From NCBI GenBank assembly GCA_018692315.1, contig JABHKC010000088.1:1-64000 (forward strand): a stretch of 64,000 bases of DNA. Reading direction: 5' to 3'. The number at the start of each line of letters is the position of its first letter. Position 1 is the first letter of the stretch. Under the pieces are notes generated by a model. It searched no databases and was not told the DNA's origin. It saw only the letters and a program-made list of their open reading frames with translations. Made by a program: the position numbers and the translations under genes. The stretch comes from Bacteroidota bacterium (lineage in GTDB: Bacteria > Bacteroidota > Bacteroidia > Bacteroidales > JABHKC01). Shown here in pieces: positions 33,196 through 41,987 of this stretch.

Positions 33196-34329
33196 TTATA
33201 ATAGTTTTTTTAATATATCGGTATCAGGTAGCATTCCTTTATACTTTTTCGGAATTTTTCTAGTTGTCTTAAACTTTGCTACACCCATTGCTTTGTTAAA
33301 ATCTCGAAATGCAAATTCTACTACTTTGTCATCTTTTTCTTTGCAAAGGATTATACCAATTGACGGGTTTTCATGTTCTTTTTTTAGGTATTCGTCCAAT
33401 GCTGATAAATACAAATTCATTTTTCCGGCGTATTCGGCTTTAAATTTTCCGCTTTTCAACTCAATTGCCACTAACGATTGTAGTGTCCTGTGAAAAAAAA
33501 GTAAATCAATGAAGAACTCTTCCTCGCCAACTATCATTCTATGCTGGTTACCAATGAATGAAAAGTCGTTACCTAATGACATTATGAATTCTTTTATATT
33601 CACTACAATTTTATTTTCTATTATTCTTTCATTATCTTCCTCATCTATATTTATGAAATCGAGTAGATATTCGCCTTTGAAGGCATCGGTTGCATGTTTT
33701 TGCAAGTTTTTAGGTAAGGTTTTGTCGAAATTATTTATTATTTTGCCTTTCAGGTCATACAATTGGCTATTAATGTTATATTCGAGTGTAGAATTACTCC
33801 ATTGGTGCTCTATTGTTTTTTGCAAATAGAAGAATCGTTCTTTTAAGTCTTTACATTTGTTAATTAATGTTATATGATGGGTAAAGCCTATTTTGAGGAG
33901 CCTATTTTCAGCAAACCTTTCAATTTGCCTTGATAATTCTTTTTCGCCGGTTTGTGCAGTTAGCAACGGCATAAATTCACTATTTGCGAATTGTGCCGTT
34001 GCCAATGGCACAATAATAATTTCATGGTTCATTGCAGATAGTAAAACATCCTTGAATATTTCGTATTCTTCATAAAATTGCTTCATTTTTTGCAAATTTC
34101 TATATGAAAAACCTCTCAATCCTGATAATTCTTTTTGCAAATCATCAGAAATATTTCGTACTATTTTTGCTCCCCAATTAGATTTTTTAATTTTCCCGGA
34201 TAGCTTAGAGCCTGTGTAATAGTAGAGTAAGAGCATTTCTCTATTTGCTAACGATGCTGCTTTATATCTACTTTTTACTATTACATTTTTTATTTCCGAA
34301 ATAAACTCAAAATATTCTTGTTGCTGCAT
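33196..34329 (-). CDS. DUF1016 (YhcG-type) PD-(D/E)XK nuclease-like protein
   Basis: A 377-residue protein of the DUF1016/YhcG family. The N-terminal winged-helix-like region (1-95) has the typical GAKIVRNISDDLQKEL and GFSYRNLQKMKQFYE. The middle has the family block ERFFYLQKTIEHQWSNSTL. The C-terminal nuclease fold shows Asp275 in EEFFIDLLFFHR and Glu290-x-Lys292 in LVAIELKSGKF, the PD-(D/E)XK pattern. Such proteins are often found in accessory regions and beside restriction or phage genes; no clear cellular role is established. Residues 105-130 contain an imperfect doubling (PLATAQ and PLLTAQ). It sits inside an RND efflux operon, an odd place. Confidence 0.87.
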   Translation of the reverse strand: MQQQEYFEFISEIKNVIVKSRYKAASLANREMLLLYYYTGSKLSGKIKKSNWGAKIVRNISDDLQKELSGLRGFSYRNLQKMKQFYEEYEIFKDVLLSAMNHEIIIVPLATAQFANSEFMPLLTAQTGEKELSRQIERFAENRLLKIGFTHHITLINKCKDLKERFFYLQKTIEHQWSNSTLEYNINSQLYDLKGKIINNFDKTLPKNLQKHATDAFKGEYLLDFINIDEEDNERIIENKIVVNIKEFIMSLGNDFSFIGNQHRMIVGEEEFFIDLLFFHRTLQSLVAIELKSGKFKAEYAGKMNLYLSALDEYLKKEHENPSIGIILCKEKDDKVVEFAFRDFNKAMGVAKFKTTRKIPKKYKGMLPDTDILKKLL

Positions 34330-34420
34330 TGGATTTATGTAATTTTTATTCGAATAAAGCTTTGGATATACCTGATAATGAGTATTATCTTATTTGAAAC
34401 CTCTATTAGTTTAATAATTA

Positions 34421-35266
34421 TTAGCTTTTAAGTCTGTTTTTTTCTTCTTTTTTTGTTGCTTTTGCATTATGATCGCTAATTACCTTTTTACCGGTTGTAT
34501 TTTCTAATTGTTTTCGGGCAGCTTTGGCTACTTTGCCGCCTTCTTTTGCTACTTCTTTATTTTCATTGAAATTTTCAGGTTCTTTCTTTTTTGAGATTTC
34601 TGTAGTTGAAGCTTCGGCAAGCATATTGAAAACAAGTTCCAAATTTGTCATATTATCGCGAAGATTTTCTTTTTTGAGATTTTTATAATCTTTGTATTCT
34701 TTTGTGGTAAAACCGCTCCATGTTTTTGTTATTTCGTTGGTAAGAATTGCATATTCCAAACCTTTTTTCACACCTCTTTCGTCCCATTCGTCAGTAAGTT
34801 CTTTGCGAATTTCTATACTTTTGAAACGCTGATTTATCCAATCTTTACTATAACCTTTTTTCAGATAGGTTTCCATTGCTCTATCAAAAGCCAATTCAGG
34901 ATCGTCAATTTCATCAATTCTTTCTGTACCAACTTTTGCCAGCCATTGTTTGAAAGGCTCAGCTTTTGGCGAAGGAATAGATTGTATAAGTCGCAAAAGT
35001 TGTTCTGTATCAGCTACATCGGTCATTCGCATTTTGCCATCGCTTGCTTGCATTTTCAAACGGTTACAATTTGTAACCGTTTGGTTACCTTCTTTTAAAA
35101 GCCTATGTTTTAGGACTTTCCAATAGTTTCTGCTACCATGACGGGTAGTTTGGTTGCTAAGTATTCCAACTACGTCCACAATAGAAAAATACCATTTCTC
35201 ATCTTCTTCGCTCCAATGTGTGCGAACTTTGTTCTGATCAAATAATTTTACCTTAGTTTCATTCAT
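34421..35266 (-). CDS. BRO-N domain antirepressor-like protein
   Basis: A 281-residue protein with an N-terminal BRO-N DNA-binding domain (residues 5-110; WYFSIVDVVGILSN near the start), of the kind found in phage antirepressors and in bacterial DinD-like proteins. The central region (LAFDRAMETYLKKGYSKDWINQRFKSIEIRKELTDEWDERG in two parts) and the lysine-rich tail KVAKAARKQLENTTGKKVIS are typical of a bacterial chromosomal subgroup. It is probably a DNA-binding regulator, with function unknown. It lies 25 nt downstream of the RND pump gene and 91 nt upstream of the DUF1016 gene, so the two accessory genes look like a unit inserted into the pump operon. Confidence 0.85.
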   Translation of the reverse strand: MNETKVKLFDQNKVRTHWSEEDEKWYFSIVDVVGILSNQTTRHGSRNYWKVLKHRLLKEGNQTVTNCNRLKMQASDGKMRMTDVADTEQLLRLIQSIPSPKAEPFKQWLAKVGTERIDEIDDPELAFDRAMETYLKKGYSKDWINQRFKSIEIRKELTDEWDERGVKKGLEYAILTNEITKTWSGFTTKEYKDYKNLKKENLRDNMTNLELVFNMLAEASTTEISKKKEPENFNENKEVAKEGGKVAKAARKQLENTTGKKVISDHNAKATKKEEKNRLKS

Positions 35267-35291
35267 AATTCACAATTCAAATTAAACAAAC

Positions 35292-38200
35292 TTAATCAAC
35301 AGTTACATTTTTATGAATTATTGCTTTTGTAACAGATTCCTTTGATGGCTTTTTACCTGTTCGTATCCATCTTATCAAAACTTTCACATCGTTAATGCCA
35401 ACAATAAGTGCCGGAAAAAACAGAAGTATAAAAATAGTCCCAATCATTACGCCATAGGCTAAAGAAACTGCCATAGGACGGAGAAACTGTGCTTGAAAAC
35501 TTTTTTCCAAAATGATTGGATATAAGCCTACAGTTGTTGTTATGGTTGTAAGCAGAATAGCTCTAAAACGAGCTTTTCCTGCAAGTTGTGCAGCAATCAA
35601 TACTTTTTTTCCTTCTAATAACAGATTGTTATATTTTTGCAGAAACACAACAGCATCGTTGATAATTACTCCCGATAGGGCAACCATTCCCCAGGTACTA
35701 AGCATTGAAACAGGAATTCCTTCGAAACCGTGCCCCCATATTGCACCAAGCCATCCCATCGGAATCATCAGGATAATAATTAAAGCATGAGAAACGGATT
35801 TGAAATGAACTGTAATGATTAATATTATTATTAATAAAGCAATTCCAAAATATTTCTGCAGGTCTCCCATGGCTTCGTTTGTTTCTTTCTGTTGCCCAAG
35901 ATAGTCAACTCTCACCGATGGGAATTTTTCTAATAATACAGGTATAATCTCAGTTTTTATTTTTCCAAGTAATGGTGGGACTGGTTCTAAAGGATCTATT
36001 ACTCCTGCTGTAACTCTGATTTCACGTTGTCCGTTGTATCGTTTTATTGAAACTGGACCTCGTTCGATAGTATATTCTGCCAATTCCGACAAGGGGAAAT
36101 TTCCTGCAGGAGTTTTTATCTTCATTTTTTCTAATTGACCAATATTTAATCGGTCTTGTTTTGGATACCGAACCCAAACCCTCAACTCATTTCTACCATC
36201 TTGAAGACGCTGTGCCTGATCGCCATAAAATCCTTGACGAACTTGATTAGAAATTGATATTTGATTTAAACCCAAGAAATATGCTTTAGGTTTTAGCTTC
36301 AATCTGACTTCTTGTTTACCAACCGCATTATTGTCAGTAATATTTGTCAGGGTTGGCATTAATCTCATTTCATTTTCAAGAAAACCTTTTGCTTGATTGA
36401 GTTCTGCAAAATTTTCGCCGAGCAAACTAATTGAGATTGGATCGCCAAAAGTATTTCTTCCGGCTACCGAAAATTTTTCAGCTTGTGGAGTTTCACCAAT
36501 TTTCTCAGATACACGATTCACAATTTCGAAACTTGATGTACCGCTGTCTTCCAAATCGCGAAGAAGAACAAAAATATTTCCTGCATGTGAACCGGTTTCT
36601 TGCCCGTTGAAAGCCATTCCAACAGACATATATGTATAGTTTACAAAATCAACCGTGTCGCTTAATTCTTCTTTTAGTTCTTTGTTAACCTCCCAAATTG
36701 CATCATCGAATTTCTTAACATATTCAAAAGTAATTTTTTCTCCAGTACCTGGTTTAAACGCAACATCAATATTAAATTGGTCGAACGGAATACTTGGGAA
36801 AAATGTATATTGAATGAATCCACCCTGAAACAAACCGGCTGTGATAGTAAACAAGCCTAATGGCAAAAAAACCATTGCCCAGCGGAATTTTATGATTCTT
36901 ATCAATAAAAATCCATAGATTTTCTCTTTTACATAATTAATTCCTTTGTCTAAGTTTCTTCTAATTTTCATTCCACGTCCTGAACGTCTCTCATGGCGTA
37001 GAACGTGGGGACTTGCGAGATGTGCAGGTAATACAAAAAATGCCTCAAAAAGCGAAAAGAATAAACTAAAAACTACAACAAATGCCATTTCAAACATAAA
37101 TTCCATCATGCTTCCAAGCATAAATAATGGAGAAAATGCAACTATTGTTGTTGAAACTGAGGTTACTACAGCAGGAATCACCTCCATTGCTCCATCTATA
37201 GCAGCCCGCCTTGGACTTTTTCCTGCTTCGAAATGTGCAAAGATATTTTCAGCAATAACTATCCCATCGTCAACTAAAATTCCGATAACGAGTATCATTC
37301 CAAAAAGAGAAATCATGTTGATAGTAATTCCATAAATATTTGCAACCATAAACATAGCAAAAAATGAAGCCGGAATACCCCAGGCTACCCATAGCGAAAG
37401 TCTGAAATTAAGAAACAAACCAAGTGCAAGAATCACTAATATTAAACCAATACCACCATTGTCTCTTAAAAGCAATAGTCTTTGTTTAAGCATTTCAAGA
37501 AAGTCGTATGTAATATCAAGTTTCACTGCATCGTGTTTTGCATTAAACTCTGAAACATAGTTGTTTATATATTCTGAAATTGTACTTAAATCTTCGTTTG
37601 GCAATTTATTCACCTGAAACGAAACAGACTGTTTGCCGTTCATGAAAGATTCGCCAGGAACATCGGCAAATTGAACTTTAACTGTTGCTACATCTCTGAT
37701 ATGCAAAAAACTACCATTAGGATTTGCTCTCAGAATAATATCAGATATTTTTGCAGGATCAACGCTTCTCGACCTCGATCTAATAAGAATTTCTTCTTCA
37801 TCAGATTTTATCATTCCGCCGGATAAGTCAATGTTGTTCTGAGCAATAGCATTTGCAATTTCGCTGAATGTAAGATTATATCTTAGCAAATTTTCTTCGG
37901 TAATTTCAACAGATATTTCCAAGTCAGGAAATCCGGTAATGGTCAATTGCGATACTATTCCAGAATTTAAAAAGTCATTTTCAATTTCTTCGGCAAGTTT
38001 TTGAAGTGTCATCAGATCGACATCGCCCGATAAACCCATAAAACCAGCCATCGTAATATTTCTTTGCTTATATACAATTGGTTTTTCGGAATTTGTAGGA
38101 AAAGAATTTATCGCATCAATAGCATTTTTCACATCCATTAATGTCTCGTCTAAATCGTAATCTCCTGTGGTTGTAATGGTTACAGTAGCGAAATTTTCCA

Positions 38201-38456
38201 TAGAGGTAGAATTAATTTCTTTAATTCCGGTAATGCTCCTTATGGCTTCTTCAATTCGTGTGGTAATTCCTTCTTCCATTTCTATTGGCGAGGCTCCTGG
38301 ATAGGCTACTGAAACGAAAATATTTTTTGAGGAAGTTTCAGGAAAAAATGACATTCTCATACTTGAGATGCTGATTATACCTCCAATTAGTAGAACGGCA
38401 ATTATCAAATTTGCATAAAATGGATATTTTACGAATATTGTTACAAGTTTTCTCAT
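35292..38456 (-). CDS. RND efflux pump, inner-membrane permease
   Basis: A 1054-residue AcrB/MexB-superfamily proton-driven pump with twelve membrane spans and two large periplasmic loops. The N-terminal start RKLVTIFVKYPFYANLIIAVLL is typical. The TM4 acid pair is in ILVDDGIVIAEN, and the matching TM10 region is SGVIINDAVVFLQKYN. The residue pattern fits the hydrophobe/amphiphile or related exporter type; the substrate is unknown. It is 48 nt downstream of its periplasmic adaptor gene. TolC follows after two accessory genes. In Bacteroidota such systems export drugs, bile-like compounds or lipids. Confidence 0.95.
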   Translation of the reverse strand: MRKLVTIFVKYPFYANLIIAVLLIGGIISISSMRMSFFPETSSKNIFVSVAYPGASPIEMEEGITTRIEEAIRSITGIKEINSTSMENFATVTITTTGDYDLDETLMDVKNAIDAINSFPTNSEKPIVYKQRNITMAGFMGLSGDVDLMTLQKLAEEIENDFLNSGIVSQLTITGFPDLEISVEITEENLLRYNLTFSEIANAIAQNNIDLSGGMIKSDEEEILIRSRSRSVDPAKISDIILRANPNGSFLHIRDVATVKVQFADVPGESFMNGKQSVSFQVNKLPNEDLSTISEYINNYVSEFNAKHDAVKLDITYDFLEMLKQRLLLLRDNGGIGLILVILALGLFLNFRLSLWVAWGIPASFFAMFMVANIYGITINMISLFGMILVIGILVDDGIVIAENIFAHFEAGKSPRRAAIDGAMEVIPAVVTSVSTTIVAFSPLFMLGSMMEFMFEMAFVVVFSLFFSLFEAFFVLPAHLASPHVLRHERRSGRGMKIRRNLDKGINYVKEKIYGFLLIRIIKFRWAMVFLPLGLFTITAGLFQGGFIQYTFFPSIPFDQFNIDVAFKPGTGEKITFEYVKKFDDAIWEVNKELKEELSDTVDFVNYTYMSVGMAFNGQETGSHAGNIFVLLRDLEDSGTSSFEIVNRVSEKIGETPQAEKFSVAGRNTFGDPISISLLGENFAELNQAKGFLENEMRLMPTLTNITDNNAVGKQEVRLKLKPKAYFLGLNQISISNQVRQGFYGDQAQRLQDGRNELRVWVRYPKQDRLNIGQLEKMKIKTPAGNFPLSELAEYTIERGPVSIKRYNGQREIRVTAGVIDPLEPVPPLLGKIKTEIIPVLLEKFPSVRVDYLGQQKETNEAMGDLQKYFGIALLIIILIITVHFKSVSHALIIILMIPMGWLGAIWGHGFEGIPVSMLSTWGMVALSGVIINDAVVFLQKYNNLLLEGKKVLIAAQLAGKARFRAILLTTITTTVGLYPIILEKSFQAQFLRPMAVSLAYGVMIGTIFILLFFPALIVGINDVKVLIRWIRTGKKPSKESVTKAIIHKNVTVD

Positions 38457-38504
38457 TTATTAAGAGGATTAGTGATAAGTATTTGGAAATTAGAAATTAA
38501 TAAT

Positions 38505-39626
38505 TCAATTAATGATCTCATATTCGGTACCTTCAATGGGATTTACAAGTGCTTCTGCAACTATCTTAAGTCCCTCTTCTAATCCTGAGAAAAGCAAAGT
38601 TTTTTCATTTATTTTATGAACATTTATTTTTCTCTTTTTCAGTTTGTTATCTTCAATCGTAAAAACTTCATCATTGTTATTAACATAAGATCTTTGAATT
38701 TCCATTACATTTTCCATTTCTATGCCAGTGAAACGAGCTTTTAAATATTGTCCTTTTAATAAAAGATTTTTGTTATTTACTATTTTAATAAAAATGCTAA
38801 CAGATTGTGTAGTAGGATCTACATAATTTGCTTTTCTAACCACTTTTCCTTTCCATGGCAATTTATGATTGGCTGCAATAACCTCCACTTCTTGTCCAAC
38901 TCTAACCCATTTTGCATTTTCAATTTCGAGCGGGACTTCGAGTTCTAATTCGTCAGTACGAATAATTGTAGCTAATCGTATTCCCGGGGATGCTATTGCT
39001 CCAGTTTCGGCAAAAACATCAGTGTAAGAGCCATTAAATGGTGCATAAATTGAATATTTTTGAAGTCGGATTTCGTCACTTTTTATCGAAAAATAATCGC
39101 TTAGAATATTTCTGCTGGCAAGGAAAATCTTTTCTTGTTTAGTTTTAGTTTCTGGAATTTCCGGCAGGGGTTTATCCATTTTAATTGCAACAAAAAAATC
39201 TGACCATTCTTCATAAATATTCGGATAATCAATTTTCAAATCGGGCAACAAGTTGGCAATTGAATTTAGAAAACGGCTCTTTTTCGATTGCAGAGCCAGT
39301 ATAAACTCCTCGCTATAAATTTTCATCAATAAATCGCCCTTTTTAAAACTTTGTCCTTTTTTTAGAGAAATCTTTCCTGAAAGGATTTTCCCTTGAACTT
39401 CAGCACTTAAATCAATATATTGTCGCGACTCTAATCTGCCATGCGCCTCGACGCTTGAACTTAAAGTTGAATATTTAATACTTTCAACTTTAATATATTT
39501 TTTCATTTCTTCTTTTTCAACTCTTGGCTGCTCTTCTTTCATGCTAGCAAAAAGCATCATCATGGAAACTGAAATTGTTAGAATTGCAATTATTGATATT
39601 ATTACAGTTAATACTCGTTTATTCAT
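38505..39626 (-). CDS. RND efflux periplasmic adaptor subunit
   Basis: A 373-residue membrane fusion protein of the HlyD/AcrA type. One N-terminal membrane anchor (residues 5-27) is followed by the first barrel-sandwich half (SSVEAHGRLESRQYIDLSAEVQGKILSGKISLKKGQ), a short helical hairpin, the second half (KYSIYAPFNGSYTDVFAETGAIASPG near 192-217) and the beta-barrel domain. It connects the inner-membrane pump to the TolC channel. It is the first gene of the pump operon. The upstream gap of 477 nt has room for the promoter, although none is clear. Confidence 0.92.
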   Translation of the reverse strand: MNKRVLTVIISIIAILTISVSMMMLFASMKEEQPRVEKEEMKKYIKVESIKYSTLSSSVEAHGRLESRQYIDLSAEVQGKILSGKISLKKGQSFKKGDLLMKIYSEEFILALQSKKSRFLNSIANLLPDLKIDYPNIYEEWSDFFVAIKMDKPLPEIPETKTKQEKIFLASRNILSDYFSIKSDEIRLQKYSIYAPFNGSYTDVFAETGAIASPGIRLATIIRTDELELEVPLEIENAKWVRVGQEVEVIAANHKLPWKGKVVRKANYVDPTTQSVSIFIKIVNNKNLLLKGQYLKARFTGIEMENVMEIQRSYVNNNDEVFTIEDNKLKKRKINVHKINEKTLLFSGLEEGLKIVAEALVNPIEGTEYEIIN

Positions 39627-40103
39627 TACTCTTTCTTTATTATTAATTTTTGTAAAACTATAAATTTGATTTAGTAAAATGTCTGATTTATTGTTAATAT
39701 TTTATTAAAAAAGCGTTGGACTTTACAAATTTTATGCCATATCAAGTCAGTATCAAAATTTTCCAACTCTATTTTCAAAGATATATGTAAAGACGAGACT
39801 AATTTTAATTATTGCATTTTATAGTAATATTTATGAAGTTTTTCTATGGTTTGGTGTTTGATTTTATTTTTGAAGAATGAAATTGATGAAGTGAGAGGGT
39901 GGCTTTGAGTCACTATCTCACTACTATTTAAGCTCTGACTAAAAATAATAACAATTAGTTTTATCAGATAATATATGGTCTTTTAAATTCAAAAAGGAGT
40001 CCTCAAAAAAGAACTCCTAATTTTTTCTTTTAATAAAAAAAGATACATTAAATAAATAATAAACTTTATAGAAAACCTTCAGTAAAGTTCAAAAATGATG
40101 ATA
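39627..40103. other. Intergenic region, 477 nt, upstream of the efflux operon
   Basis: No gene is seen. It carries an imperfect hairpin at 39891-39921 (GTGAGA with TCTCAC and a partly paired interior, about 265 nt before the adaptor start) and the terminator of the 40104-41903 gene near 39993-40020. The remainder is AT-rich, and no convincing -33/-7 pair was found. Confidence 0.5.
39993..40020 (-). terminator. Terminator at the end of the glucan-utilisation locus
   Basis: On the minus strand AGGAGT (40020-40015) pairs with ACTCCT (40002-39997), followed by TTTT and more T-rich sequence. It lies 84 nt after the stop codon of the last gene of the locus. The stem is short (6 bp, perhaps extended by two pairs with a bulge), so it is a moderate terminator. 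Confidence 0.65.
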
Positions 40104-41903
40104 TTAGTTTTTAAGAAATTGTCCGCTAAATACTTTCCCGGTAGTTTCTTGAATTCTAATAAAATATAAACCAGCATCAAGATTACTTATGTTCAATCTG
40201 TTGCTAATTAGTTCTTGAATATTTATTTTTTTACCTAAAATATTATAAATTTCAATAGATTGTACCAATTCTGAATTATTGATATTCAAAAAATCTGATG
40301 CAGGATTTGGAGATAATTGAATTGTCTCAAAATTGTTTTCTCCAATTGCAGATGGTTCTGCCAAAACAATATTGTCGAAGTAGAACATTGCGCTGGAAGA
40401 ATGTCCTTCACCACCCAATTGAACAACCACCTGATCGTAGTTTACGCTATCGGGAATTGTACTGAAATCAAATTGGAGAGTTACCCATTGGTCAAAATCG
40501 CTAACTGTGTTAACTATCTCGGTTTGTGAAGCCCACGCATTTCCTCCCATCAAGCTATTTTGCAATTTTATGGCAGTTGTCGCAGCCAAATCTCCGGTGT
40601 AATCATTAGTTGACGGAAAATACACATCAATACTGAAAATATTTTTAGAAGTAAGATCCATCCTATGATCTAAAATGAACTGGGCATTTGTCCATTCGAA
40701 GCTGCCCGAACGATTGTATTCTGCAACATTATTGTTTGCATCTACAGGGTCGGCTACTATTGTCAAATCCACTAAATCCGGATCCTGAAATTTCCAATCA
40801 TTGATTGTTCCGTAACCGTCATTTTCAAAATTGTCTTGCACATCAGCCGCTAACAATGGTTTTGGGCCTGCAACAAGGCTATATAATTCAATATCATCGA
40901 AATAGAATTGGCCTGTTGCAAAGTGTCCTTCACCACCAAATTGAACAACCACTTGGTCATAGTTTACACTATCGGCAATAGAGCTAAAATCGAAAGTAAG
41001 AGTTAGCCATTGGTCAAAAAGGATGACTGTGTCAATTAGTTCTGTTTGAGTAGTATATGCATTTCCTCCTAGCAAACTATTTTGCAATTTGATTGCTGCT
41101 GTGGGAGCTAAATCGCCTGTATAATCATTGCTCGATGGGAAATATACTTTCAAATCGAATAAATTCTTTTCACTTAGGTCCATTCTATGTTCTAAGACAA
41201 ATTGAGTATTAGTCCACTCGAAAACACCTGTGCGATTATAGTCAACAACTTGATTTGTAGGTTCAACAGGGTCAGCAATGATTGTTATATCTACTAAATC
41301 GGGATCTTGAAATTTCCAAGTGTTAATAGTTGACCATCCGTCATTTTCGAAATTATCCTGTACATCTCCAGCTAATAATGGTTTAGGACCTACGGCTATT
41401 CCCAATGATGGACCCACAATATCGTCAAAATAGAAAAGATTGTCGGTAGTGGAAGAAAAGTCGAAGAAAATTACAACTTTATTATAAATACCGGATTGTG
41501 AGCCTGCAAAATCGAATTCTATCTGCTCCCAAACATTAGCTGCTGAAACAGTTGCACTCACTTCTACAAAAATCCCAGCATTTGCAGCATCTTCAAGTTT
41601 AAAAAGCACATCGCAGGCAATAGGTGAATAAACTTTTAGCTGAAAAATAGAGCTTGAATCGAAGCTTATATAATCGGCAAGTTCGCCATAAACATGTGCC
41701 CACTGTTCTTGCGATCTTTGCCATTCTCCAACATTTGCGCTGGTATTGATACCTGTTTGATCGGGATTTGCTACCATTGCAGGAACATTTGGCCATCCAA
41801 TAAAATCTACATTTTGATTTCCATCAAAATCATTGTAGATTGATTGTGCATTAAGCATTGTTGCAATTAATAAAATTGCAGAAATTGTAAATAATTTTGT
41901 CAT
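40104..41903 (-). CDS. Three-module T9SS (type A) carbohydrate-binding candidate
   Basis: A 599-residue exported protein. The signal peptide covers residues 1-19. Three jelly-roll-like modules follow: a divergent first copy (about 21-170), then two close copies (172-345 and 346-519). The close copies start with GPKPLLA(G/A)DVQDNFEND and share KFQDPDLVD, VYFPS(S/T)NDYTGDLA, AIKLQNSL and SVNYDQVVVQ. The last 75 residues are a T9SS type A sorting domain (LSPNPASDFLNI, IYNILGKKI, LDAGLYFIRI). The strand motif PSTNDYxGDL is also in the C-terminal module of the PKD lipoprotein at 61285-62757, which links both to the same locus and suggests glucan binding. Last gene of the locus; a terminator follows. 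Confidence 0.85.
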   Translation of the reverse strand: MTKLFTISAILLIATMLNAQSIYNDFDGNQNVDFIGWPNVPAMVANPDQTGINTSANVGEWQRSQEQWAHVYGELADYISFDSSSIFQLKVYSPIACDVLFKLEDAANAGIFVEVSATVSAANVWEQIEFDFAGSQSGIYNKVVIFFDFSSTTDNLFYFDDIVGPSLGIAVGPKPLLAGDVQDNFENDGWSTINTWKFQDPDLVDITIIADPVEPTNQVVDYNRTGVFEWTNTQFVLEHRMDLSEKNLFDLKVYFPSSNDYTGDLAPTAAIKLQNSLLGGNAYTTQTELIDTVILFDQWLTLTFDFSSIADSVNYDQVVVQFGGEGHFATGQFYFDDIELYSLVAGPKPLLAADVQDNFENDGYGTINDWKFQDPDLVDLTIVADPVDANNNVAEYNRSGSFEWTNAQFILDHRMDLTSKNIFSIDVYFPSTNDYTGDLAATTAIKLQNSLMGGNAWASQTEIVNTVSDFDQWVTLQFDFSTIPDSVNYDQVVVQLGGEGHSSSAMFYFDNIVLAEPSAIGENNFETIQLSPNPASDFLNINNSELVQSIEIYNILGKKINIQELISNRLNISNLDAGLYFIRIQETTGKVFSGQFLKN

Positions 41904-41987
41904 TTTGTCAATTTTTAGTTACTAATTAATTCATTAATTTTTAAAGTTATTCATAAAATATAATATAAAGATCAAAATTGCATTAAT

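Noticed and set aside
33196-35266. Prophage or restriction-modification island around the BRO-N and DUF1016 genes
   Set aside because: No integrase, methyltransferase, phage structural gene or attachment repeat is seen, and the flanks are the pump operon itself. Only a two-gene cassette is supported.
35512-37335. Several open frames antisense to the RND pump gene
   Set aside because: They mirror a strongly conserved membrane-protein gene; hydrophobic codons read on the other strand stay open by composition.
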